Shown: positions 21,043 through 32,369 of the stretch, piece after piece
How the letters are laid out: every line of letters begins with the position of its first letter
Position numbering within the stretch: position 1 is the stretch's first letter
From: Clusia tigrina
Lineage: Eukaryota > Arthropoda > Insecta > Diptera > Clusiidae
DNA length: 64,000 nucleotides
Assembly: GCA_920105625.2 (NCBI GenBank)
Contig: OV050030.1
Location: forward strand, 87,963,152 to 88,027,151
Reading direction: 5' to 3'
Translations under genes and position numbers: made by a program
Notes under the pieces: model-generated
The model's database searches: none
Seen by the model: the letters and a program-made list of their open reading frames with translations, nothing else
Told to the model about the DNA's origin: nothing

Positions 21043-22350
21043 CTCTGCTACTTGTAGCGCTGGTCACCTCCACCACCGTGACATCAGCCTCAGACTCCGA
21101 GTCTGACTCTAGAAGGATTTCCTCCACACTAAGTGTGGTTGTCTCTAGGAGACTCTCCAAACCCCCCACAGTTGACATAGAGTTACTGCGTTTCGGGTGC
21201 ATGGCGGAGTCCTCAGCAGCCGCAGGATCAGCAGTTAGCCCTGAAGGATTCACTACCGCTTGATCCGTGTCAGACGGTTGCCCGTCCTTTTTGTAGACCT
21301 TGAGGCTTGTGGATGAGAAGCCATAGCCCACGACCCAATTGGATTTCGCTAGAGTCGCCAGAGATTCGGCGTTCACCACAAGGGTTAATGACCTGTAATC
21401 CCCTCTTGGTTCCTCTACCTTAGTAACCTTCCAATTATTAGTCGGGAGCTGCTGGTTGCTCAACCTAAAAATCTCCAAGATAGCCTCAGGGTCAGACGGT
21501 TCGGCTGGGACCCACGCGCGCGCTCTAGGTCTACTAGGGATCAGCTCCCTAGGTACGACTTCAGCCTTGCGCCTGGCCATGCTTCCCCTATCCTGGAGAT
21601 CGCAATCCTATAAAGGTCGACTGACCTTTGATCTGCGCAGGCAATCGGCTTCACGTGGCCTTGATGCCATCCGCTGTCGCGAAAAGAGGGAAATCCACCT
21701 GGGAATTCCTTCAAAAGCTGGAGGTAGAGCCTTGAAAGGCATACTTTTACCTTTTTCCAACACTCAGGAGCGATACTGCCATCCGGGTCATTACGATCTA
21801 TGATCGCCATGACCTGGTGTCCTTTCAGCACTTCGCTGAAGGATTTCGTGGTGACAGTACCGCGCTTCTTAAATTTCTTTGGGTCCGGGTGGGTGGTCTC
21901 TTCTAGGGACCGTTGACGTTTTGTAACCTGTAGTGTTGGAGCTTGAGACTCCTTCACGGCTTTCATCGCCCACTCGAGTGAAGCCTTCTGCTTCACCGCC
22001 CTCTCCTTCTCTGCGATCCGCGACAAGCGTTCCACCGTCCGGAGAGCAGCCCTTTTTACTTTATAGAACCTTTTGGTTCCGTGTTTAGCAATACTATCGC
22101 AGCACGTGGCTTTGCTTGTGCCAGGCTCGTCCTCCTTAGCTACAATAACCGCCGCAGTGTGTCCGGAGGAATTTGGATTCCCATCCGAAATAGCGTTTAG
22201 AGACCGCACGTCAGTTTTATTTTTTTTTATAAATTTATCCATCTGGTTCTTATGGCCACCCGCTCGATTGATCAAGCTAAGGCATCCAAAAATTTGAAAG
22301 GGGAAGGGGTTGGTCAACTGTGGCAGCGCCCCGTACCACAGCAAGGCCAC
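21020..22350 (-). pseudogene. ORF1 of LOA-type LINE (DUF4780-like)
   Basis: Two overlapping frames (21,541-22,350 and 21,020-21,580) encode one ORF1 broken by a frameshift near 21,550. The N-terminal part is basic. The middle (VMAIIDRNDPDGSIAPECWK, later WHQGHVKPIACADQRSVDLY, then AWVPAEPSDPEAILEIFRLS) matches the DUF4780-type RNA-binding-like domain of LOA ORF1 proteins, as far as I recognise it. The C-terminus is acidic and serine-rich. A related ORF1 lies at 37,723-39,219. The start used is uncertain; an internal Met (MDKFIKKNKTD) is a good alternative. Confidence 0.65.
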
Positions 22351-22621
22351 CGTTACTACCTGAGGCGGCCTGGTGTCAGGACAGGGAGCTCAGTAAGGAT
22401 ACAGCCTAATTAACCTCCTGGCTGCAAAACAACCATGGGCAGGATCCCAAGAACATCCTGGATTAGGAGGGAGACAGTTCTTAGTTGGATTACTCCGCAG
22501 TGGTCAGTCCGGCTAGGGTAATCCCAAAAGAGCCGAAACTCCGCCATCCTAATCCATCGCGTCATTGCAATCATTTAAGCCTTCGTACCCCGACAAGGTG
22601 ACTGTTCTTCACGAAGGCAAC
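22351..22621 (-). other. 5' untranslated region of LOA-type LINE
   Basis: About 270 bp of non-coding leader between the 10-bp target duplication and ORF1. The outermost bases on the minus strand include AGAACAGTCACCTTGT, sharing AGTCACCTTGT with the 5' end of the second LOA-type element at 37,207, which suggests that both have authentic 5' ends. Confidence 0.55.
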
Positions 22622-23246
22622 TTTGATTTAGATAGGGCATAATTTTCCGAAGTGACAATTTTTCAAATATTTTTGAGAGGGTGGGTAGAAGGCTTATGGG
22701 CCGATAGGAGGACACCTGCGTTGGATCTTTTCCTGGTTTAGGAATCATTGTAATTTGCGATATATTCCATATATGCGGTAAATGACCCAAGAGAAGGATA
22801 TCGTTGAACAATGTGGTTAGGTGTATTAACGCTATGTGTGGTGATTCCATGACAATTTTATTTGTGATTAGGTCATATCCAGGCGACTTTTTCGCATTAA
22901 GACCTGTTTTAATGACACACTCTAAGTCTTTGATTTTTAGTTGAAGCGGCTGAGTTACTTTGGTTCTAGGTAAAGTAGGGACCTCGAAATTATTGCACGG
23001 AGCATTAGGGCAAAAAACTGTTTGTAGATGCGCAGCAAACGCTGCTCCTACTTCCCAACTGCCATTTCCAAGCCTTACTGGTGGCTCACTTACCTTTGGG
23101 CTTTTTGCAACCTTTGTAACTCTCCAAAGTGAGTAATTGGTGTATTTAAGCGGGCCCAGATCTTTAATATAGGTGTTAATACTTGCTTCAGCTTCCATTT
23201 GAAGTACATCTCTAAGGTGATTTTGTGACAATTTTAATTTCCTCTT
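22622..23246 (-). pseudogene. Jockey-like LINE, 5' segment (RT N-terminus), 5' truncated
   Basis: Minus strand: NYSLWRVTKVAK, then LECVIKTGLNAKKSPGYDLI, ISQITMIPKPGKDPTQVSSY and RPISLLPTLSKIFEKL, the N-terminal motifs of a Jockey-clade RT. The endonuclease and ORF1 are missing. The LINE therefore inserted as a 5'-truncated copy, with its broken end at 23,246 directly against the target duplication TAGTTTTTAAT. The last residues of the open frame (PCRGTKA) are already LOA 5' sequence. Confidence 0.85.
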
Positions 23247-23257
23247 TAGTTTTTAAT

Positions 23258-24003
23258 AACATCATATTTGCTGGGATCAGTAGTGATACCATCAGCAGTT
23301 ATTAAATGTCCCAAGTAGACTACTTCAGACTTCATGAAGTCACATTTTGCCGCATTTAATTTTAAGTTATATTGTTGTAGTTTTGTAAATACTCCCATTA
23401 GATTAATATTGTGTTCTCTTAGATTAGAGCCGAACACAATGATGTCATCAACATAGAGAAATGCTGATTCCTGGAGCCCACTGAGCGCTAGTGATAACAT
23501 AAGTTGGAAACTGTTTGTAGCGTTTTTCAATCCAAACGGAAGACGGTTGAAGTGAAAGTAGCCTGAACTAGTTGAAAATTTTGTTAACGGCTTGCATTAC
23601 GGTTCAAAAGGAATCTGATGAAAAGAGCTGGTCATGTCAAGTGTTGAGAAATATTTTGCTTTATTTAATTTATCAAACACATCATCTAAACGAGTCAGAG
23701 GAAATTTGTGATCCACTTTCTTTTTGTTTAGTGCTCGGAAATCAACGACCAATCTCCATTTCTTTTCATCATCTTCGCTCTTTTTTGGTACCACCAGCAG
23801 GGGTGAATTGTAAGGGCTAACAGATGGTTGAACAATGTCATTTTGTATCAGTTCACGTACTTGCCTGTCTACCTCATCTTTTTGCATATGTGGTAATTTG
23901 TAGTTTTTTATATATACAGGAGTATTATTTATAGTGGATACACTCTGTTCGTAAAAGTTGTTTACCGAGAGTGTTTCTCCTTCTAGGGGAAAAATATCCT
24001 GAT
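23258..24003 (-). pseudogene. pol: RT N-terminal half of 412/mdg1-like Ty3/gypsy element
   Basis: Minus strand: [61 protein letters not shown], then, after a frame break near 23,560, the catalytic AFLYVDDIIVFG (23,440-23,475) and YLGHLITADGI. It stops at the 11-bp target duplication and continues at 3,018. Upstream (higher coordinates) the element ends abruptly in (AT)n at about 24,004, so gag, protease and 5' LTR are missing. Confidence 0.9.
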
Positions 24004-24155
<152 letters not shown>

Positions 24156-24394
24156 TGAGAGAGAGAGCCAGTCGCAATCCGTAAGTAGTCACATAAAGTT
24201 GTAGTCGTTGTGCGCGCTAATAAGTTTTCCTATTTTTACAGTCGCATACGAAGTTGTCGCCGGTCGTTAACGGAAGCAATTAATGTTTGATACCTTTTTA
24301 TAATCTTTTAATTTTTCATTTTTATAATCTATTAATTTAGAATTTTTTAAATATAAGCCTATCGTTTAAATATAATTGCCTTTATCGGCTTACA
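24156..24394 (+). repeat. 5' LTR of compact Ty3/gypsy element
   Basis: TGAGAGAGAG to CGGCTTACA, 239 bp. It matches 28,328-28,566 with roughly a dozen substitutions (for example GAGCCAGTCG versus GAGTCAGTCG). No convincing TATA box or AATAAA was seen. Confidence 0.9.
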
Positions 24395-24412
24395 TGGGGG
24401 CTCGACCGTCCG
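24395..24412 (+). promoter_or_regulatory. Primer binding site of compact Ty3/gypsy element
   Basis: TGGGGGCTCGACCGTCCG follows the LTR directly. The TGG start fits a tRNA 3' CCA; the first ten bases resemble the proline-type site of some retroviruses, but I do not assign the tRNA. Confidence 0.55.
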
Positions 24413-24485
24413 AGAAATAAAAGAACCGTAAAAAAGTAAAACTTGGAAGTAAAACCGTTCTCCAAACCGTTCGGAACTCGGTTTA

Positions 24486-25495
24486 ATGAGTATAGAACAA
24501 CAAAAAGAGTACTTTTTAAGGTCAAACACAAAGTCAGCGCGAGTAGAGGATGACGAAGGTGACGTTTTTTTTAATGCTCAAAACTATACAACAAAGGAAG
24601 GTATAACTACAGCAAGTACAAATAACGATAACGTAAGCGCAAAGGAGAATAGCACAGAAACAACGGCAACAACGAATATAAGAGAAAAAAGCAGCAGCGA
24701 AATGGCAGAAATGGGCGAATTGATTAGACTTCTAACACTAAAATTTGCAAAGGAAGAGGAAAAGCAAGCGGCTATGTCACGAGAACGCATCGACGATGTT
24801 ATATCGGAATTCGATGGCAGATCACCTACACGCATAGAGGAATGGTTCAACAATTTCGAAAAATGTGCCGTAGTGTAAAGTGGAGCGAAAGTCAAAGATA
24901 CGTTTTTGCCAGACGCAAAATGACGAACACAGCAAAAGTTTTTATCGATGCAGTATATGCCCACGATTATAAATCACTGAAAGAAGAAGTTACAAAAGGG
25001 TTTCAACGCGAATTTATAAGCGTGGATATTCACAAGCAGATCCAAGAGAGGAAAAAGCAAAACGAAGAAAGTGTGCATGAGTACATATTGCATATGCGAC
25101 GGCTAGGTGCGTACGGGAAATTGGACGAAAAATCGGTAATACGCTACATAGTAGATGGAATAAATGAAAGAACGGAAAACAAATTTTTGTTTTACACCGC
25201 GGAAAACTTTACAGAACTTAGGAAACAATTAGAATTTACGAGTCGATGGCGAACAAAAAGAACAACACTTTAAAAAGAAAATAACAACAAAAGCACAAAG
25301 CGTGCCCATTGCCTTAAATGCGGCTCTACGAAACATGAAAATAGCGAGTGTAAAGCACCAACAAAATGTTTTCGCTGTAACGGATCAAAAAATATTTCGA
25401 AAAACTGCCCGCAGAATATCAAAGCAACTGAAAGAAAAGAAAATAAAGCAAACGAAGTTAATATCGTCAATGTAACGAACGTCGCGAAAAAATGT
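24486..25495 (+). pseudogene. gag: Gag and nucleocapsid of compact Ty3/gypsy element
   Basis: Starts MSIEQQKEYFLRS and runs 130 codons, with a Thr/Asn-rich segment and FDGRSPTRIEEWFNNFE. A frameshift near 24,870 moves the rest of gag (VKWSESQRYVFARRKM to YIVDGINERTENKF) into a second frame ending at 25,273. A third frame then encodes two CCHC-type knuckles: CLKCGSTKHENSEC is canonical, while CFRCNGSKNISKNC has Asn for His. The gene is dead. Confidence 0.75.
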
Positions 25496-26897
25496 TAAAG
25501 CAGATCAAAATAAACGATGAACATTTGTTTTGTTTAGTTGACAGCGGCGCAGAAATATCGTTTATGAATGAAAAATTGCGAAAAGCATAAACACGGAATT
25601 AAGGGGATACGAAAACGGTGTGACAGGCATAGGAAATGTTAAGGTAAAAGCAATCGGCATTTTTGCAGCTGAAATTACTGTCGACAATTTGAAGTGTATG
25701 CACAATTTTCTTTTTGTTCAGAACAATGTGTCGAAATATGAAGTCATCTTATGCTTCGATTGCATAGACAAATGCAGTTACGATTATAGTGAAAAAGGGT
25801 ATACGTTCAAAAGTTTTCTCGATGACAGCTATGAACATTTAATAATGAATATTATGATCAATACAGAGAAATTTGAAGCGCCAATTAAACATCAGAAACA
25901 AATAGAAGAAATTGTCGAACAATACAAACATAACAAAGATGCAATAAGCCCGATAAACATGAAAATTATATTAATCGATGAACGAATTATAAGACATACA
26001 CCGAGAAGATTGCCGTTGTCGGAGCAGAAGGCGGTAAGTGACCAGGTGGAAGATTGGCTAAAAAATGGATTAATAAGGCCATCAAACTCAGAATTTTGCA
26101 GTCGGGTAGTTGTCACGAATAAAAAAGATGGAAGCAAGAGCGTCTGTGTCGATTATCGCGATCTTAACAAGCAGGTACAGAAGGACGTATTTCCAGTGCC
26201 ATTGATGGAGGATGTGGTTGAATCGTTGGAGAGCGCAAGAATATTTACCACATTGGACCTCGAAAATGCATTCTTCCACGTGCCTATAAGCGAAGAGTCC
26301 AAAAAATATACAGCGTTCATTACCAGAGACGGAGTTTTTGAATTTAACAGAGCACCCTTTGGTTTCTGTAATTCTCCAGCTATATTCTTACGCTTTATAA
26401 ATCACGTTTTTTGGAAATTAGTTCGTGAAAACATCATGCAGATGTATATGGATGACGTAATTATTTATTCAAAGGATGAAGAAGACGGTATACGCAAGCA
26501 ACGTGTGGTCTTGCAGGTAGCGGCGCAACATGGACTACGAATAAAATGGAAAAAATGTAAGCTTTTACAAACGGAAGTCGTTTACTTAGGACTAAGAATT
26601 AAAAATGACGGTATATCTCCGGATGCTGAAAAATGTTTGGCTATAAAGAATTTTCCCGTGCCAAACAACATTAAGAACCTGCAATCACTCCTCGGACTCA
26701 CAGGATATTTCCGTAAATTTGTAGAAAACTTCGCAATAATAAGGAAACCGTTGACAAACCTGCTCAGAAAAAACTCAAAATTCGAAATAGGACAAGCTGA
26801 AATAAACGCGATTGAAGAGATTAAGAATAAACTCACGAAAAAGCCGGTTTTGAGATCTTTTTTTCTCCCCGACAGCACCGATAGAATTACATACTGA
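25496..26897 (+). pseudogene. pol: Protease and reverse transcriptase of compact Ty3/gypsy element
   Basis: The protease shows LVDSGAEISFMNEK (DSG active site, about 25,536-25,577), followed by a stop. The next 425 codons (25,620-26,897) are open: a protease end, then RT with VVVTNKKDGSKSVCVDYRDL, FTTLDLENAFFHVPI, FNRAPFGFCNSPAIF, the catalytic MQMYMDDVIIYSKD and YLGLRI, then GLTGYFRKFVENFA of the connection. YMDD replaces the more usual Y(V/I)DD. Confidence 0.85.
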
Positions 26898-27250
26898 CGC
26901 CTGCAAAGATGGTTTTGGTGCAATCTTACTCCAGAAGTTCGACGAAAAGTTACACCCGATTTATTTTTGGAGTAAGAAGTGTACGCCAGAAGAGAGCAAG
27001 CTTCATAGTTTCTATCTGGAGATTAAAGCAGCGTATTTAGCTGGATAATTTATCTACTGGACTTCCAATATACGATTGAACACAGAAAATGTACCTCTAT
27101 GAGACATGTGGACGCTCTGAGCAGAACGCCAGTAAGTATAGCGTTAATTAACGAAGAAATAAGTGCTCGCTTACGTAAAGCACAAGCGACAGACGAACAT
27201 TTCGTGGCGATCAGAAAAATTTTGGAGCTCACACAATATGAAAACTAGGT
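26878..27250 (+). pseudogene. pol: RNase H of compact Ty3/gypsy element, decayed
   Basis: The frame shifts at about 26,880 to IELHTDACKDGFGAILLQ (catalytic Asp), then YFWSKKCTPEESKLHS and YLEIKAAYLA (Glu), followed by several stops. The HVDALSR-like end is recognisable as RHVDALSRTPV near 27,105. Confidence 0.75.
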
Positions 27251-28325
27251 ACTGAAGAATAACGTCTTGTTCAAAAACGTAAATGGTTTAATGCTTTTAG
27301 CAGTACCTCGGTTAATGGAAAACGAAGTCATCAAAAACGAACATGAAAAAGGCCATTTTGCGGCGGAAAAAACCATGAAGTACTACATACCACACCTGCG
27401 AAAAAAAGTGGAAACGGTAATTCAAAATTGCGTAAAATGTATACTGTTTAATAAAAAGCTGGGTAAACAAGAGGGTAATCTGAAAGTTATTCAAAAAAGA
27501 GACGCTCCACTATTTACCATACATATCAATCATTTGGGGCCAATGGACTCGACAACGAAGATGTATAAAATGCAGCAATTAACGGTTTCGCAAAATTTAC
27601 TTGGCTTTACCCTACAAAAACCACACCGGCAGAAGAAGCTATCAAAAAACTATCAGATTGGACTAATGTTTTTGGAACACCACTTCGAATAATCAGCGAC
27701 AGAGGGCCAGCATTTACGTCTACGGCATTCAAAGAGTGGTGTGAAGTCGAATTAATTGAGCACGTTTTAATCACAACAGGCGTGGCAAGAGGAAACGGCC
27801 AAGTTGAACTGCTTAATAGAGTTATAAGTATTGTAATCTCGAAATTGTCAGCTGATCGGCCAGAGTCTTGGTACAAATATGTCCATAAAGTGCAAAACGC
27901 AATGAACAACAAAATATACGCCATTCGAACTAATGTTTGGAACGAAGATGAGAACAGCAGTAGACGTTAATATGAACGAGATGATTGAAGCAGAAACAGC
28001 GGCGATTTTTGCAAATGAACGCGACGAGATCAGAATCAAAGCTAAGGAAGAAATCGCTAAGGCTCAAGCTGAGTACAAACTGCACTATGACAAGAAGCGG
28101 AAGAAAGAGGTGACATACAAAATAGGGGACCTTGTTGCTATAAAGAGGACTCAATTTGTTTCCGGGAAAACACTCATCAGCGAATACATGGGACCATACG
28201 AGGTAATCAAGCAGTTTGAAGGACTAAACAAAACGTCAACCAGCTGCGACTTCATAAAGCCATGGAAGCAGGAAGAGCAAGATCTGTCCGGGATGGAAGA
28301 TGAGGAGTCGAAAGGCCGAATGTAA
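27251..28325 (+). pseudogene. pol: Integrase of compact Ty3/gypsy element
   Basis: Zinc-binding HEKGHFAAEKTMKYY then NCVKCILFNKK (HHCC). The core first-Asp motif reads FTIHINHLGPMD, Asn where Asp is expected. After a frameshift near 27,590 the second Asp is in IISDRGPAFTSTAF and the Glu region in GVARGNGQVELLNRVI. A final frame (27,933-28,325) holds the C-terminus with YKIGDLVAIKRTQF and EYMGPYEVIK (GPY-type). Loss of the first catalytic Asp and the frameshifts make it inactive. Confidence 0.8.
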
Positions 28326-28327
28326 GA

Positions 28328-28566
28328 TGAGAGAGAGAGTCAGTCGCAATCCGTAAGTAGTCACATAAAGTTGTAGTCGTTGTGCGCGCTAATAAGTTTT
28401 CCTATTTTCACAGTCGCATACGAAGTTGTCGCCGGTCGTTAACGGAAGTAATTAATGTTTGATACCTTTTTATAATCTTTTAATTTTTAATTTTTATAAT
28501 CTATTAATTTTTCATTTTTGTAATATAAACCTATCGTTTAAATATAATTGCCTTTATCGGCTTACA
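28328..28566 (+). repeat. 3' LTR of compact Ty3/gypsy element
   Basis: TGAGAGAGAG to CGGCTTACA, 239 bp, directly after the integrase stop; no clear polypurine tract precedes it. Confidence 0.9.
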
Positions 28567-28757
<191 letters not shown>

Positions 28758-28860
28758 TAGCTAACCCGGCAACGTTGATTTGCCTATATTTTCAAATAAA
28801 TGTTAAATAATAAAAAATGTTTGGAATTAATTTTAAAGTATAAACATTTTTATTGAAAAC

Positions 28861-31725
28861 CAAAAAAATTGTAAATTATTGTAATGCTAATCTGTGCACG
28901 ATATTTCTTGTTTCTCCATTTTCGGCATAAACAAATAAGTCTGTGGGTTTACCAACGCGTGAACAGGCTACACATAGCTGTCCATGGGAGAAGCACGAAT
29001 TCTCTATATCTAAACCACAGATTTGCATTGACTGGCCTTGTGCTTCGTTGATGGCCATGGCAAAAGCTAAACGATCCGGGAACTGCAGTCGCTTAAATTG
29101 TATTGGTGCATCAGTTGAATCATTGGAATTCGTGGCAATAAAACATGTTCCCCTTTGAAGTTTCCATTAATAATAGTAGCCTCAATAACGTGTCCTGCAA
29201 GTTTTTTAATAACTAATCTCGTTCCGTTACAAAGTTTTGGCGCATTGAGATTTCGTAACAAATTGATTGGGGAACCAACTTTCAATTGTAAATTATGTGA
29301 CGGAAGACCTGGTAAATCCAAAGAATTTAGAAATTCTATTGGAAAATTAACGGCTTCATTTTCATCCACCACTGTATTTGGCGTCGCGTTGAACTGCCAG
29401 CAGCGTCGGCAAGAGTTAAATCCCAATGCAAATCTCCTTCTAATAATCCTAATGCTCGGCATGAATCATGATACATTGTATGTAGTTGCCCATTTACAGT
29501 TTTCAAATATTCGAACGACGTTGGTCCAGGAATATTAACTAACAACAATCGTAAAAAAAAGCATTCTCGCTGTTTGGGATGAACTGTGTATAGTCGGCCT
29601 AATGTATTAGTACAAAATATTCCTGCATAATCGGCAACAGCTTTTCTTCTTTTACGGGGTTCCCATGTTTTTCTCGACTTATTCCACGTGAAATAGGTTG
29701 GTACTTCAGCATAGAGCAATGTTCTTGCAAATCGACCATAATCATTTTGTTGTTGCCATAAACGAAAAAACTCAGTCAATGTTGTTGTTGGTTAAATAAC
29801 TGCTCGTTCTGCTGCATTTTGTTCAGTGAAATAAACTCGTTGGCCGTTTTCTAGGTGAATAGCCAAATGAACGACAACTGGATCTCTTTCATGAATAGGG
29901 AAAGAAAGAATCCGCCATACAGCTTCATTGCTGCTGATGTATCTGCCCATTTGGTAGCGTGCAACCTCATCATTTTCATTCACACCTTCTACAGCAAAAA
30001 CGGCCATGTCGCTACCTTTATGTACATATTTACAGATGTATTTAATTGACTTAACTGAACTGCAATATTCAACATTACTATGAGCTTTATATGTTTTGGA
30101 TAACAGTGGGAAATATGGTACAACCCATTTATTATCAATTTCTATATCATTTCTGGCAGATCATAAAGGAATATCCACCATCTTCAGTCGATCGTCTACG
30201 ATACAAAGGATATCCATCATTTCCAGTGATTGTATACGATAGCAAATCCTTTGGAAATCGTTTTGTGCATTTACCATTGTCCATCCATGGTGAATTTATA
30301 TTGATGGCACCGCAAGGACCATGGATCATGTTTGTAGTCACAATTTGGAATAACTCTGGATCAATGTCCGGATCTGGAATTTCGGCAGAGATTATGCTAA
30401 CCATTTCTTAAGGTTTAATGTTGTTGATTAGCCAAATCAAAACAAGGGCATGTGGCAGTCCACGTTTTTGCCACTCAATTGAGTACATCCAACAGTGAGT
30501 TTCACCAAAAACATGATGTTTGACAATCAAATCAATTAGTGACTTTAATTTTGGCTTGAATACACGCGCTGTAATATCGTGTCGATCACTTGCTGCTTGG
30601 CCAGGCAATAACTATTTTATTATTTCATCCCATTTTGGATTAGAGATGAATAAGTCTGGCCGACCGTAAGCGCGAACATAAGCCATAGCATCGTGAATTT
30701 ACTCCTGCATATGACGTGGACTGCCTTTGTATGATGATGGTAATATACACATATTTCCTATTTCATTTGGATTGGAATTGCCGTCAATATTGTTATTAAC
30801 TGCATCGCACAAATTAATGTATTCTTCGGCGCGTAATTTAGCTTGATTGAATCGGATATAACGTAATCGCTCGCTTTCGATTTTCGCATACATATCTACG
30901 ATAAACTGATGGAACAAATGGCGGCATTTTAAAATATGATTGTTCTGGTTGGTCCTAATCATAATTCTATGCGAATAAAAATTCATTGCGCTGGCTTTTT
31001 TATTCGATTCTTCACCTGTAAAATGAAGAAAAGGCTGTGTAAGTGTATGTTAATATTAAACATTTGATTAGTTAAGTGTAGCTGTTGCTGGATTTGTTTG
31101 TTTGATATTGATATGATAACCATCTTCGCCTTCCCAAAATATTAATGGATATTGGAAGGCGTCATAGGAACGATGCGTATCCTAAATACTCTGAAGAGTG
31201 TTATTTCGGCGCAAAATACGATGTTTTTTAGAAATAATTTTGAATCTTCATTATCTCCAGACATTAATGATTTCAATAGCTCTGTTGGTGGATGTAATAC
31301 TGGTTAAACAACTTTTCCAGAGGCACAACACATCCCAGCGGTCTCATTTTTAAATTTTAGAGCGTGACAAAAAGTACATTCTTTATCCATGTGCCAATCA
31401 TAATTTTTACGTGAGCACAATATTCAATTTCTGGATCATATTCAAATGCGATACGATTAAAGGATGACAATGTAAATGCTCTGGCTGTCTTAAATTGCGA
31501 TTTGCATCTGTTCTATGTTGGCGTCTGTCTCTGATTGTGTTTCTCATTAATGTCCGGCGTTCATTCTGATGTTAAGTAGTTTGTGCTGAACGTAATCGCG
31601 ATACTCTTAATCTGGTTGCTTCATTCACTTGTAATCTTTGTTCCGTGTTTAAATTTGCTCGATCCGTATTTCTTCTTTGCGATGCCGAAGTTCTGCGACC
31701 AAGATTTGAACGACGTCGTGGCATT
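28861..31725 (-). pseudogene. Rep-helicase gene of type 1 Helitron, core helicase deleted
   Basis: Minus-strand reading: an N-terminus near 31,722 (start of an Arg-rich leader), zinc-type region and Helitron N-terminal domain in fragments, then Rep from MNFYSHRIMIRTNQNNH (30,986) through QKRGLPHALVLIWLIN, where the HUH-type pair reads HAL, and YICKYVHKGSDM-like sequence near 30,010. The frame then jumps near 29,380 from the Rep C-terminus ([14 protein letters not shown]) directly to the helicase C-terminus ([44 protein letters not shown]). The whole Walker A/B part is gone. Many stops and shifts. Confidence 0.8.
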
Positions 31726-32065
31726 TTATTGTTACACTAATTATATGTGGAGAGAAATTGTTTGGTTTTCAGTTACGTATGTTGGAATTTTATATTGTTG
31801 AAAATATAAATATGATCATATTGTAAAAACACATAATATATTCCCACTTTTTTTATTTTACCTTTGAAAAACAATCGAATTTAAATATTTTGTGTTATTA
31901 AATTTGTCTTCAATGTGTTTTTTATACACGCAAAATCTAATAACTAAAAATGAAATGTCAAATATTAATACATATTGAATTGATATGAACCCCTATTAAA
32001 AAAAATCTTTCTCTGCACCTAACGTCTATTGTTTGTACGAAATGTATGAAAACAAAACTTTCGTG

Positions 32066-32079
32066 GCGCCACCTGGTGG
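32066..32079 (-). promoter_or_regulatory. CTCF-like motif in type 1 Helitron leader (left arm)
   Basis: Minus strand reads CCACCAGGTGGCGC, a perfect fit to the consensus CCASYAGRKGGCRS. It is 116-129 bp from the Helitron 5' end. The same motif sits in the other arm at 46,388-46,401 in opposite orientation. Consensus match only; no binding is shown. Confidence 0.4.
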
Positions 32080-32192
32080 ATGCAATATATACTATAACCT
32101 CACAGGCCACGACACAAACATATGTTGTAAATTTAGTTGTGATATCTTTTATCATTCGAGACGTACCTATGCACGAACGATTTTATTTAGTA

Positions 32193-32195
<3 letters not shown>

Positions 32196-32256
<61 letters not shown>
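32196..32256. repeat. (AT)n between the two left Helitrons
   Basis: Short AT tract joining the 5' end of the type 1 Helitron to the 3' end of the type 2 Helitron; the same junction recurs inverted at 46,243-46,271. Confidence 0.95.
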
Positions 32257-32369
32257 CTAGCTGACCCCGCAGGCGTTGCCCTGCGTGAAATTATGTGTTT
32301 TGAAAAGAAAAGAAAGTTGAATTTATATTGTGTTGAAAATCATTTCCTTGCGATTTTTCTACATTTTTT

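Larger units (their letters stand above)
17441..22621 (-). mobile_element. LOA-type LINE, near full length, inactive
   Basis: Minus-strand non-LTR retrotransposon flanked by TTTGATTTAG (17,431-17,440 and 22,622-22,631), a 10-bp target duplication in the Jockey RT gene. It has a 5' untranslated region with a conserved block AGTCACCTTGT near 22,600, ORF1, ORF2 (endonuclease, reverse transcriptase, RNase H, CCHC motif) and a 3' end made of short GTAG repeats instead of poly(A). ORF1 with a DUF4780-like domain plus an RNase H in ORF2 fits the LOA clade (LOA, bilbo, Baggins). Several frameshifts and stops make it dead. Confidence 0.8.
24156..28566 (+). mobile_element. Compact Ty3/gypsy element with 239-bp LTRs, inactive
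   Basis: LTRs at both ends, a primer site, and gag-NC-PR-RT-RNase H-INT in 3.9 kb. Total length is 4,411 bp, small for the superfamily and similar to mag-type elements, which is only an analogy. Both flanks are (AT)n, so the target duplication cannot be read. Frameshifts occur in gag, at the gag/NC and NC/PR boundaries, in RNase H and in integrase. Confidence 0.8.
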
